A stretch of 58,613 nucleotides of DNA from a virus. Positions 37,000 through 44,258 of this stretch are shown here, in pieces (position 1 is the stretch's first letter; every line of letters starts with the position of its first letter). The notes under the pieces are model-generated. The model was not told the DNA's origin, ran no database searches, and saw nothing but the letters and a program-made list of their open reading frames with translations. The stretch is taken from positions 1 through 58,613 of the IMG/VR virus record IMGVR_UViG_3300005527_003647; one strand, 5' to 3'. Both the position numbers and the translations under genes were made by a program.

Positions 37000-37679
37000 A
37001 AAAAGAAATTTTAGAATATTCTTTTGAAAAAGATGTTGCTCATATACCTTCAGCTTTATCAATGTCGGACTATATTGAGGAGTTGTTTAGTGAAAAATTA
37101 GTAACACCTGACGATAAAATAATAATAGGAAAACCTTTTGGAGCTCAAGCCTATTATATAATATGGAAAAAAATGGGATATTTGGATGATATACATAAAT
37201 TAAGTCCTGTTTTAAAAATGAGTGAAGTTGATTTTGTAGATTTTTCTGAAGAAACTATGGGAGATTCATTGGGTATAGCAGCAGGCATAGCTCTAACTAC
37301 AGAAAAATTAGTTTGGGTAAATCTATCTGATGCAACTTTACAAATGGGACCAACACTTGAAGCAATACAGTTTATAGGACAAAATTGTTTAAAGAATGTT
37401 TTAGTAACAGTTGATTATAATGGAACTCAAGTAACGGGGTATACAAAAGATATAATTAATACTGATCCTATCGTAGACATGTTTAGAGGATATAATTGGG
37501 AAGTATTTCATGATTTGAACAATTTTAGTATTGGTAAAAAGCCTAAAGTTTTTATTATGAAAACAATTAAAGGTAATGGAATACCAAGCATGGAAAAGGA
37601 TATAAAAAAATGGCATTACAGGAAAATACAATCACAAGAAGAATTACAGTCGTTGGTGCAGGAACTTCAGGTTATTTAA
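36996..37679 (+). CDS. Transketolase-like N-terminal (thiamine diphosphate domain) subunit
   Basis: Matches the first half of transketolase: 'AHIPSALSMSDYIEELF', 'GDSLGIAAGIAL', then the TPP/Mg motif region 'VNLSDATLQMGPTLEA' with Asp 112, and 'TVDYNGTQVTGY' with Asn 142 (30 residues apart, as in GDG-x-N motifs), and the closing 'KGNGIPSMEKDIKKWHYRK'. The normal GDGE is changed to SDAT: Asp is kept, but the first Gly and the Glu are lost. 227 residues, shorter than free-standing N-subunits (about 270). The partner half lies 1.2 kb downstream. Its last 70 bases overlap the halogenase gene out of frame. Confidence 0.82.
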   Translation: MKKEILEYSFEKDVAHIPSALSMSDYIEELFSEKLVTPDDKIIIGKPFGAQAYYIIWKKMGYLDDIHKLSPVLKMSEVDFVDFSEETMGDSLGIAAGIALTTEKLVWVNLSDATLQMGPTLEAIQFIGQNCLKNVLVTVDYNGTQVTGYTKDIINTDPIVDMFRGYNWEVFHDLNNFSIGKKPKVFIMKTIKGNGIPSMEKDIKKWHYRKIQSQEELQSLVQELQVI

Positions 37680-38953
37680 CTGTTTTATATTTTTGCAAAA
37701 AATATCCTGATATGCAGGTGACATGGATTTATCCAGAAGTCAACCAGCCCATAGGTGTTGGTGAAGCAACAGTACCACAAGTTCAAAGATTTTTAGCTGA
37801 GTTGGGAGTATCTGTTCAAGATATGATATTACATTGTAATGCAAATTTAAAAATTGGAGCAATGTTTGAAAATTGGTCACCAACACAAAAATCTTTTTTT
37901 CATCCATTTGGATCCACAGATGAAAATTGTTTGGATTTGGAGTGGTACTTAAAAAATAATCAAATTCCACCAAATATTTTAGAAGCTTATCCCGAAACAT
38001 TAGAATATATGTTGGAGAATGATGATTTTCCAGATTTTGCAACAAATTTTGATGTAAGAGAATTGTGTAAGTACTTGGATAAAATTTTTGAAAATTTTAA
38101 AAATTTAAAAGTAATACGTAAAACTATAACAGATGTTGATGAAATTGAAGATGATCACATCATAGATGCCACAGGATTCTCCAAAACATTAATCAATAAA
38201 ACTGATAAAGAAAATTTCAAAAGTATTAAACACATTATACCTAATAATAAAGCTTTTGTTTATCGAGCTGAATATTCCGATAAAGAGAATCAACAACAAC
38301 CTTATACAACAATTACCGCGGTGACGCATGGTTGGATATGGACTATACCATTGAAAGATGTTATAACATTTGGTCACGTACATGATGATCGTTACGACAC
38401 TAAACAAGAATACATAAATTTTGTGGAGTCTAGACTTGGTTACAAAATAGACGAATCTAAAATTGTTGAAGTTAAAATGATTACTGGTAGGAATATAAAA
38501 CATTTTAGAAAACAAGGAAACAAGTCGATTTATTCAATTGGTTTAAGTTCTTATTTTATTGAACCTATAGAAGCTACAGGATTATATCTTGCAACTTATG
38601 GTATTAAATTATTAGATCGTCTGTTAAAAAATGAAATAACCGTGGATGAGTATAACAATGATTATAACAGAGAATTTGATGCTGTTACAGACTTTATTAC
38701 TACATATTATAAATTTTCAAAAAACTCTAATGAATATTGGGATCATTTTAAAAAATTAAATATAGAAACTCATAGGAAAAATAATATTTTTCCGGCCAGA
38801 AGTTGGAATTTAATATTATCTGGAATGGGACAAGAAGAAAAAAAATACAAAATAAAAGCAGAACGTATAATAAAAATTAGAAAAAATAATGTAAAATATA
38901 GTGAATGGTTAAAAGAATTTCATGAGAAAAACTCTACATCAATATCTAAGTAA
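37610..38953 (+). CDS. Flavin-dependent (tryptophan) halogenase family protein 1
   Basis: All family signs are present: FAD loop GAGTSG at residues 16-21; 'QPIGVGEATVP' at 46-56; the catalytic Lys in 'NANLKIGAMFENW' (Lys 81, near Lys 79 of PrnA/RebH); the halogenase signature 'HGWIWTIPL' (GWxWxIP); and 'YFIEPIEATGLYL', where the conserved Glu lies. These enzymes use FADH2 and oxygen to form HOCl and chlorinate or brominate an aromatic ring. The reductase is not encoded here and would come from the host. 447 residues. ATG 37610 has an 'aagga' ribosome site; the upstream overlap is 70 bases. Confidence 0.87.
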   Translation: MALQENTITRRITVVGAGTSGYLTVLYFCKKYPDMQVTWIYPEVNQPIGVGEATVPQVQRFLAELGVSVQDMILHCNANLKIGAMFENWSPTQKSFFHPFGSTDENCLDLEWYLKNNQIPPNILEAYPETLEYMLENDDFPDFATNFDVRELCKYLDKIFENFKNLKVIRKTITDVDEIEDDHIIDATGFSKTLINKTDKENFKSIKHIIPNNKAFVYRAEYSDKENQQQPYTTITAVTHGWIWTIPLKDVITFGHVHDDRYDTKQEYINFVESRLGYKIDESKIVEVKMITGRNIKHFRKQGNKSIYSIGLSSYFIEPIEATGLYLATYGIKLLDRLLKNEITVDEYNNDYNREFDAVTDFITTYYKFSKNSNEYWDHFKKLNIETHRKNNIFPARSWNLILSGMGQEEKKYKIKAERIIKIRKNNVKYSEWLKEFHEKNSTSISK

Positions 38954-39401
38954 ATTAAAACATCCCGACATTTATCTATTACATGGAGATATGTGGGGTT
39001 TCCCCACAAAAGGCAATGTAATTAATTGCGGTATACAAGAACCAAATATGGTTAATATTGCAGCTGGTCTTGCCAGTCAAGGTAAAAAAGTGATAGTATA
39101 TGGTGTTGCTGGATTTGTAATTTATAGAGCTTACTCTCAAATCAAACTCAATATTAAAGATTGGGCAGAAAATTTTGGTTCGATTATATTTGTAAATGCT
39201 GGTTATAATGGGTGTTATTCATACTGCGGTAGAGGACATCTCGTATATGATGATCATTTATTGATGAATGCTTTAGACATTCCGTTATATACTCCCGACG
39301 ATTGTAGTGGTTTTATACGTACAGTAAAAGAAGGACTACAACAGAACGGAGTTCGTTTTATTCGATTGGGTTGGGATGGTGCACCATGGAAATTGCGGTA
39401 A
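38922..39401 (+). CDS. Transketolase-like pyrimidine-domain subunit (short)
   Basis: It matches the second domain of transketolase/DXS: 'YLLHGDMWGF', 'INCGIQEPNMVNIAAGLASQ' with Glu 40 as the likely cofactor-activating glutamate, 'VYGVAGFVIYRAYSQI', 'IIFVNAGYNGCYSYCGRGH', and 'DIPLYTPDD'. It ends at 159 residues, so the usual C-terminal domain of about 130 residues is missing. With the gene at 36996 it would form one split enzyme for moving two-carbon units. It overlaps the halogenase by 32 bases and the next gene by 16. Confidence 0.8.
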   Translation: MRKTLHQYLSKLKHPDIYLLHGDMWGFPTKGNVINCGIQEPNMVNIAAGLASQGKKVIVYGVAGFVIYRAYSQIKLNIKDWAENFGSIIFVNAGYNGCYSYCGRGHLVYDDHLLMNALDIPLYTPDDCSGFIRTVKEGLQQNGVRFIRLGWDGAPWKLR

Positions 39402-39982
39402 CTGGACACACGGGATTTATTGGTAGAAATTTGGTCGAAGAATTTAAACGCCAAGGCTATAATCCAATTTTAATAGACAAAAATTTTACACCAGTTAAGT
39501 GTGATAGGATATATCATTTGGCTTGTCCTGCAACTACATATCACATTACAAATAATACTATTAGTGTTATGGATGCTATATTAGATTTAACTCGCAAAGC
39601 AATGAATATATGTAGTGATGCTTTATTTGTAAATGCTAGTTCTTTTGGCGCTGCTGATATTAATGAAAGTAAGCAAGGTGGATATAATGTTGCTAAAAGA
39701 TGTATGGAAATATATTTGTCGCATTCTAAAATTAATTATATAAATTATAGAATACCTTCCGTTTATGGTCAAGACGCCAGTACCGATTCCTTTATTAAAA
39801 GGTGTGTTTTAGGTACTGCTTACAAACCCACAAACTCCTCACAGATTTGGCCGATATCTCATGTTGATGATGTCGTTGAAGCTTTAATTAATCTTTCAGA
39901 AATTAAAATTGAATATATTACTTTGGGTGAAATATACGAACAATTTACTTCGGGAAAAAGAAATTTGATAAAACATGAATAA
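39386..39982 (+). CDS. NAD-dependent epimerase/dehydratase-like protein (198 aa)
   Basis: ATG 39386 is used because it gives the typical 'MEIAVTGHTGFIGRNLVEEF' start; a TTG 15 bases upstream would only add five residues. GxxGFIG dinucleotide loop, 'DRIYHLACPATTYHI', 'NASSFGAADI' and 'YNVAKRCMEIYL' (Tyr-x3-Lys) give a short-chain dehydrogenase, and 'PSVYGQDASTD' and 'PISHVDDVVEAL' are typical sugar-epimerase strands. It is shorter than usual at 198 residues. It overlaps the second halogenase gene by eight bases. Confidence 0.72.
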   Translation: MEIAVTGHTGFIGRNLVEEFKRQGYNPILIDKNFTPVKCDRIYHLACPATTYHITNNTISVMDAILDLTRKAMNICSDALFVNASSFGAADINESKQGGYNVAKRCMEIYLSHSKINYINYRIPSVYGQDASTDSFIKRCVLGTAYKPTNSSQIWPISHVDDVVEALINLSEIKIEYITLGEIYEQFTSGKRNLIKHE

Positions 39983-41240
39983 TATAGAAAATATTACAGT
40001 TATTGGTGCAGGCACTACAGGTTATTTAACCGTTTTTCATTTGTGTGAAACTTATCCTAATAAAAAAATTACTTGGATTTATCCGAAAGAAAATCAACCA
40101 ATCGGTGTTGGAGAAGCTATTATACCAGATGTTAGTAAATTTTTACAAAATTTTGGAGTTAAACATCAGGATATATTAAAACATTGTAATGGAACACTAA
40201 AATTTGGAGTCTATCTGAAAGGATGGAATAAACCAGGAGAAGATTTTACTTTTCCTTTTGGTTTCGAATCTGCTAATCCTAGACACAACTCGTCCAGTCA
40301 AGATAGAATAATGAAAACTAATAAAATACCAAAAAGAATATTTGATTACCAAAACATTTCTACGCATTTTAGGGTTACCGAACTATTGGAATATCTAGAC
40401 AACTATAAAAAGAAATATTCTAATTTAACTGTTATTAGAGAAAAGGTGACATTGAATGATATAAAAGACTGTTATGATTTAATAATAGATTGCACTGGAT
40501 TTGAAAGAACTGTTAGTTATATTCCAAATAATTTTAAAAACATTTCGGATAAAATACCAAATAATCAAGTTTTTCTTTTTAGACATACTTACACAGATAG
40601 GGAAAAACAATGTGTTCCTTATACCGTTGCAGAAGCAATGAATTATGGTTGGTGTTTTAATATTCCTTTAAGGAATGAATTGGCTTGCGGTTATGTACAT
40701 GACGGAAAATTTGATGTTAAAGAAGAATATATTAATTATTTGGAAAAAAAGTTTAATATAAAAGTTGAACCTTCGAGTATAAAATCGTTAAAGATGGTAA
40801 CTGGTAGAAATAAAATACATTTAAAAAACAATATTGTAGCTATGGGTCTTGCCTCATCTTTTATTGAACCGTTGGAATCTACAGGTTTATATTTGGTAAC
40901 TAGTGCTCTTAGAAAATTGTGTGATTATATAGATAAGAAAATTACTGAAACTGAATATAATTTTTTTATTAATGAAGAATTCGATACTATTACAGATTTT
41001 ATAGTCGAACACTACAAATATTCTAAAAGAGACAATGAATATTGGAACTTTTATAAAAAAGTAAATACCAAAAAACGCACAGTTAATATATTTCCTAATT
41101 CTGGATGGGACACAATAAAAAGTGGTTTTCTCTCCGAAGTACCTAGGCCTACTGAACCCATGGATAGTAAAGAATTAATTGAAATACATAAAGGTAAACC
41201 TTTTCATGAGTGGATATTAAACGAAGAAAATTACATATGA
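39975..41240 (+). CDS. Flavin-dependent (tryptophan) halogenase family protein 2
   Basis: Paralog of the protein at 37610: FAD loop GAGTTG at 11-16, 'QPIGVGEAIIP' at 41-51, Lys 76 in 'NGTLKFGVYLKGW', and 'SSFIEPLESTGLYLVTSA'. The signature usually written GWxWxIP reads 'YGWCFNIPL', so the second Trp is Phe. This Trp pair is thought to exclude monooxygenase-type chemistry, so the change might alter activity; I cannot say how. 421 residues. The two copies differ across most of the length, so they probably act on different substrates or positions. Confidence 0.85.
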   Translation: MNNIENITVIGAGTTGYLTVFHLCETYPNKKITWIYPKENQPIGVGEAIIPDVSKFLQNFGVKHQDILKHCNGTLKFGVYLKGWNKPGEDFTFPFGFESANPRHNSSSQDRIMKTNKIPKRIFDYQNISTHFRVTELLEYLDNYKKKYSNLTVIREKVTLNDIKDCYDLIIDCTGFERTVSYIPNNFKNISDKIPNNQVFLFRHTYTDREKQCVPYTVAEAMNYGWCFNIPLRNELACGYVHDGKFDVKEEYINYLEKKFNIKVEPSSIKSLKMVTGRNKIHLKNNIVAMGLASSFIEPLESTGLYLVTSALRKLCDYIDKKITETEYNFFINEEFDTITDFIVEHYKYSKRDNEYWNFYKKVNTKKRTVNIFPNSGWDTIKSGFLSEVPRPTEPMDSKELIEIHKGKPFHEWILNEENYI

Positions 41241-42160
41241 ATAATTTGATATTAGGTGGAGCTGGTTTTATAGGACAGCACTTAACACATAAACTTTTAA
41301 AAACTAGACAACAAAGAGTTACTATAATAGATAATTTATCTACCAGTAAAATAAATTTAGATAACTTTTCTGAATACAAAAATTTATTTAAATTTGTTGA
41401 AGGTGACATTTCCAAAATGGAAGATAAAGAACTACTCAAACATATGAGAGATCACAATAGAATTTTTCATTTTGCGGGCAGTGTTGGTGTCGAACATATT
41501 GATAAGGATCCATCAGGCACTCTTTTCAATAACAATTCTTTAACTAATAAATTAATACCATTATTTAAAGAATCCAAGAGGCATGTAATATTTTCCAGTA
41601 CCAGTGAAATTTACGGAAATGGACCCTTCAACGAAGAAGATTGTAGTAACATAGGACCTAGCAATAAGTTAAGATGGGGATATGCAACAAGTAAATTGAT
41701 GGCAGAATTTTTATTAAATGCTAGTGGTGTGCCGTATACTATTTTAAGATTTTTCAATATAGTTGGACCTGGACAACTATCAGATTACGGTATGGTTTTA
41801 CCTAAATTTATAGAAGCTGCAAAACGAAATGAAGATTTAATTGTTTATGGAACTGGTGAACAGATAAGGTGTTTTTTTCATATTGATGATGCGACAGATG
41901 CTATAATAAAATGTACCAATTTTAAAAATGAACTTTTTAATGTTGGAAATGATGAACCGATTACCATAAACAAACTTGCCAAAAAAGTTATTAAAATAAG
42001 TGGATCTAGTAGTAAAATTGTTCACATTCCTTATGAAAAAGTTTTTAGTAAAAACCACGGTGATATACAAAAAAGAATTCCCGATATAACCAAACTCAGA
42101 GAAAAAACAAATTTCAGACCAAAGAAAAATTTGGATGATATCATAAAAGATATGTTATGA
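41237..42160 (+). CDS. NDP-sugar epimerase/dehydratase (GalE-like, extended SDR)
   Basis: The start is set at ATG 41237, which overlaps the halogenase stop as ATGA; nine extra upstream codons are unlikely. Full-length form (307 aa) with 'LILGGAGFIGQHLTHKLL', 'DNLSTSKINLDNF', 'FSSTSEIYGNGPF', 'YATSKLMAEFLL' (Tyr-x3-Lys), 'FNIVGPGQLSDYGMVLPKFI' and 'FHIDDATDAII'. This is the complete architecture of UDP-glucose-4-epimerase or UDP-glucuronate decarboxylase-like enzymes, in contrast to the two short relatives nearby. Substrate not certain. A four-base ATGA overlap joins it to the PIG-L gene. Confidence 0.83.
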   Translation: MNNLILGGAGFIGQHLTHKLLKTRQQRVTIIDNLSTSKINLDNFSEYKNLFKFVEGDISKMEDKELLKHMRDHNRIFHFAGSVGVEHIDKDPSGTLFNNNSLTNKLIPLFKESKRHVIFSSTSEIYGNGPFNEEDCSNIGPSNKLRWGYATSKLMAEFLLNASGVPYTILRFFNIVGPGQLSDYGMVLPKFIEAAKRNEDLIVYGTGEQIRCFFHIDDATDAIIKCTNFKNELFNVGNDEPITINKLAKKVIKISGSSSKIVHIPYEKVFSKNHGDIQKRIPDITKLREKTNFRPKKNLDDIIKDML

Positions 42161-42801
42161 AAATAGTTTTTATATTTGCACATTTAGACGATGAGTCTTT
42201 TGGGCCAGCCGGAACAATATCAAAATTGTGTGAAGATAATGAAGTTACAATTGTATCTTTATGCAAAGGAAATCGTCCAGGTAACGAACATGTTGAATCC
42301 AAAAGATTGAATTCTTTTTATAAAGTTTGTGATTATTTTGGTGCGAAACCTATAGTTTTTAATAACTCCGATTGCACTTTAACTTTAGAAAAGTGTTTGA
42401 GTGATGTTGAATTGGTTATCAACGAAATACAGCCAGAGATAGTCTTTACGAATAATATATCGGACATACATAGAGATCATAGAATAGTTTCCGAATCTGT
42501 TATGGTTGCCTGTAGACCTAAACCAAATTCTTCGGTAAAACAACTCTATATGTGCGAGATACCAGCTTCAACCGAATGGTCTATGGGTCAAATAGAGCCT
42601 ATTTTTATACCAAATTATTTTGTGAATGTTGAGTATTATATGCATAAAAAGAAATTCGTATTGTCACTATATGATACGGAAACGTATTCTTATCCTGATG
42701 CTAGATCAGAAAAAAGTATGATAGTTCTATCGGAACAAAGAGGTAAACAAGTTGGATATAATCACGCAGAATCATTTAAGATGATATATAACCTTCAATA
42801 G
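42157..42801 (+). CDS. PIG-L (LmbE) family deacetylase
   Basis: 'FAHLDDESFGPAGTI' gives the AH(P/L)DDE zinc/catalytic motif at residues 8-13, and 'NISDIHRDHRIVSESV' is the HxDH motif near residue 108. The family removes acetyl groups from GlcNAc-containing lipids, glycans or mycothiol-type compounds. 214 residues, normal for a single-domain member. It overlaps the gene upstream by four bases and, tail to tail, the minus-strand NodB gene by 26 bases. Confidence 0.84.
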   Translation: MKIVFIFAHLDDESFGPAGTISKLCEDNEVTIVSLCKGNRPGNEHVESKRLNSFYKVCDYFGAKPIVFNNSDCTLTLEKCLSDVELVINEIQPEIVFTNNISDIHRDHRIVSESVMVACRPKPNSSVKQLYMCEIPASTEWSMGQIEPIFIPNYFVNVEYYMHKKKFVLSLYDTETYSYPDARSEKSMIVLSEQRGKQVGYNHAESFKMIYNLQ

Positions 42802-43330
42802 AAACCCTCTCTCTACCATAAAATTCATTAATACCGTAAGACTTTAAGACGGTTTGATATAATCCATTTAAATCGTTATTATATGGGAAACAAAACTTAA
42901 CCGGAAAAATATTTAAGTTTTTATTGAACCATTCCAACATTAATTCGGTGTCCATTTTTATATGGTCTATTTTATCTTTCAGGCTGCTGAAAAAATTCAA
43001 ATTTTTGTGAAAATGTGAATGTCCTCCTATAATAACGTTTTTTCTAGTAGATAAATAACTTATCTGGTCCACATTCATAAAATCTTCATAATTTCCTTCG
43101 AATGCTTTTTTATGGCAATTTTCGGAACTTATGAATTTTTTAGATTGTTTTCCTTTACAAATAATGTTTGTTGATACAAAAAATATTTTTTCTGTTTCTA
43201 TTTTTTCAATTTTTGGGTAATAATAGAAGTGGTTGTAAAGTCCATCATCAAAAGTTAGAACAAAATCTTTTAATTTTGGAACTATTAAGTTTTTTTCTAT
43301 TTTATGTATCATTAAAACTGGTTTGTCCAT
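42776..43330 (-). CDS. Polysaccharide deacetylase (NodB homology), only minus-strand gene
   Basis: Start at the minus-strand ATG 43330-43328 (a longer frame to 43420 would run over the next gene's start). 'FVLTFDDGLYNHF' (Asp-Asp at 28-29) is motif 1, 'VIIGGHSHFHKNL' is motif 2 (H-x3-H type metal ligands), and 'KFCFPYNNDL' is motif 3 in place of the usual RxPY/FPYG. 184 residues. It points away from the A-type carrier gene, with a 28-base divergent spacer, and converges on the PIG-L gene. It is the sole exception to plus-strand coding in the window. Confidence 0.82.
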   Translation of the reverse strand: MDKPVLMIHKIEKNLIVPKLKDFVLTFDDGLYNHFYYYPKIEKIETEKIFFVSTNIICKGKQSKKFISSENCHKKAFEGNYEDFMNVDQISYLSTRKNVIIGGHSHFHKNLNFFSSLKDKIDHIKMDTELMLEWFNKNLNIFPVKFCFPYNNDLNGLYQTVLKSYGINEFYGRERVSIEGYISS

Positions 43331-43358
43331 ATCAAATAAATATAGTAGGAGAAAATTA
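43331..43358. promoter_or_regulatory. Divergent 28-base spacer between NodB-like and A-type carrier genes
   Basis: It holds an AT-rich 'atcaaataaatata' element readable on both strands ('tatatttatttgat' towards the deacetylase) and an 'aggag' ribosome site for the plus-strand gene at 43347-43351. Because the two genes diverge here, at least one start of transcription is likely in or near it. No exact promoter box can be claimed. Confidence 0.3.
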
Positions 43359-43673
43359 ATGCTTAATATAACTGAATCTGCTGTAAATGAAATCAAACAA
43401 TATTTAGACGATGAAAACAAATACTTGAGGGTCTATGTTGAGGGTGGTGGATGTTCTGGTTTTAAATATGGTTTTGATTTTGAAGAATCTGTTTCCGAAG
43501 ATGATTTTGAAATTCCTTTAGATGGTTTTTCAATTCTTGTAGACTCTTTCAGTATGCAATATTTGGAAACCGCAACTTTGAATTTCAAAGAAGATATTAT
43601 GGGACACACTTTTACTATAGAAAACCCTAATGCACAGACGACCTGTGGCTGTGGAAGTAGCTTTTCGGTATAG
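43359..43673 (+). CDS. A-type iron-sulfur carrier (IscA/ErpA/HesB family)
   Basis: From ATG 43359 ('aggag' eight bases upstream; 12 upstream codons left out) the 104-residue protein reads 'MLNITESAVNEIKQYLDDE', 'LRVYVEGGGCSGFKYGFDFE' (Cys 32) and 'NPNAQTTCGCGSSFSV' (Cys 96 and 98). These three cysteines are the invariant cluster ligands of the family, which passes 2Fe-2S/4Fe-4S clusters to apo-enzymes. With eight radical SAM proteins and two U32-like Fe-S proteins upstream, a role in supplying clusters to them is a natural inference. The fibre operon follows. Confidence 0.9.
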   Translation: MLNITESAVNEIKQYLDDENKYLRVYVEGGGCSGFKYGFDFEESVSEDDFEIPLDGFSILVDSFSMQYLETATLNFKEDIMGHTFTIENPNAQTTCGCGSSFSV

Positions 43674-43688
43674 TAAAGATGTCAGTTT

Positions 43689-43697
43689 GACTAAATA
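43689..43697 (+). promoter_or_regulatory. Possible late promoter element before the second fibre operon
   Basis: The sequence 'gactaaata' lies in the 48-base spacer between the A-type carrier stop and the GTG start at 43722. It resembles the TATAAATA-like late promoters of T4-type phages (match at TAAATA). A 'gggag' ribosome site follows six bases before the start. Supported by position only. Confidence 0.35.
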
Positions 43698-43721
43698 CCA
43701 CATTAACAAAGGGAGTTTAAT

Positions 43722-44054
43722 GTGGCTGAATTTGTAGAACTTACCATAGACCAGGGTGCGACTTTTAACACCGTAATTACTGTAAATGATGGTACCGGCG
43801 CAGGCCAAAACCTGTATGGATATATTGCCAGGTCCCAGATGAGAAAATCTTACTACTCCTCAACAAAATACGATTTTAATGTTCAAGTGACCACTCCTAA
43901 CATTGGAGAAATCACTATGATCATGTCAGCAGCAAATACTGCAAATTTAACTCCGGGACGATACGTTTATGATGTAGAAATAGATGATGGCGCAGGTGAA
44001 ATCACAAGAATTTTTGAAGGTATAATTACTGTCCTTCCTAACGTTACGAGATAA
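43722..44054 (+). CDS. Conserved marine T4-like phage structural protein (110 aa, GTG start)
   Basis: The pattern 'ELTIDQGATFNTVITVNDGT', 'GYIARSQMRKSYYSSTKYDF', 'LTPGRYVYDVEIDDG' and 'RIFEGIITVLPNVTR' is a beta-sandwich protein common just before fibre genes in marine myoviruses; some are baseplate or fibre-base proteins. GTG 43722 has 'gggag' six bases upstream. An out-of-frame ATG overlaps the GTG by one base. The function is not established; head-fibre or tail-fibre connection is likely. Confidence 0.68.
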   Translation: MAEFVELTIDQGATFNTVITVNDGTGAGQNLYGYIARSQMRKSYYSSTKYDFNVQVTTPNIGEITMIMSAANTANLTPGRYVYDVEIDDGAGEITRIFEGIITVLPNVTR

Positions 44055-44057
44055 AAA

Positions 44058-44258
44058 ATGCCAATAAATGTAAACGTAAAACCACAAAAAACAACTATAT
44101 CTTCGGTTACCGTGGCCAGAACTGCAAATTTAGCTCTATCACAATTGAATAATGTTGAAACTCAGGGTGTGGAAGAAGGATTCGTTTTGACTTATGAATC
44201 TGGATCCAATAAGTATGTTATGAAAGAAATTCCTGTAATTAACGGCGGAAGCTTCTAA
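44058..44258 (+). CDS. Small protein of fibre operon (66 aa)
   Basis: It contains 'VTVARTANLALSQLNNVETQ' and ends 'LTYESGSNKYVMKEIPVING', a segment often seen at the start of marine phage fibre proteins ('F.LTYD..T.KYV...I'). It may be the separated N-terminal connector of the next fibre, whose GTG directly abuts its stop. No other features. Confidence 0.55.
   Translation: MPINVNVKPQKTTISSVTVARTANLALSQLNNVETQGVEEGFVLTYESGSNKYVMKEIPVINGGSF

Noticed and set aside
43331-43420. Longer N-terminus of the NodB-type protein with a hydrophobic stretch (possible signal peptide)
   Set aside because: It would run across the ribosome site and start of the A-type carrier gene; the catalytic domain begins soon after the ATG at 43330.
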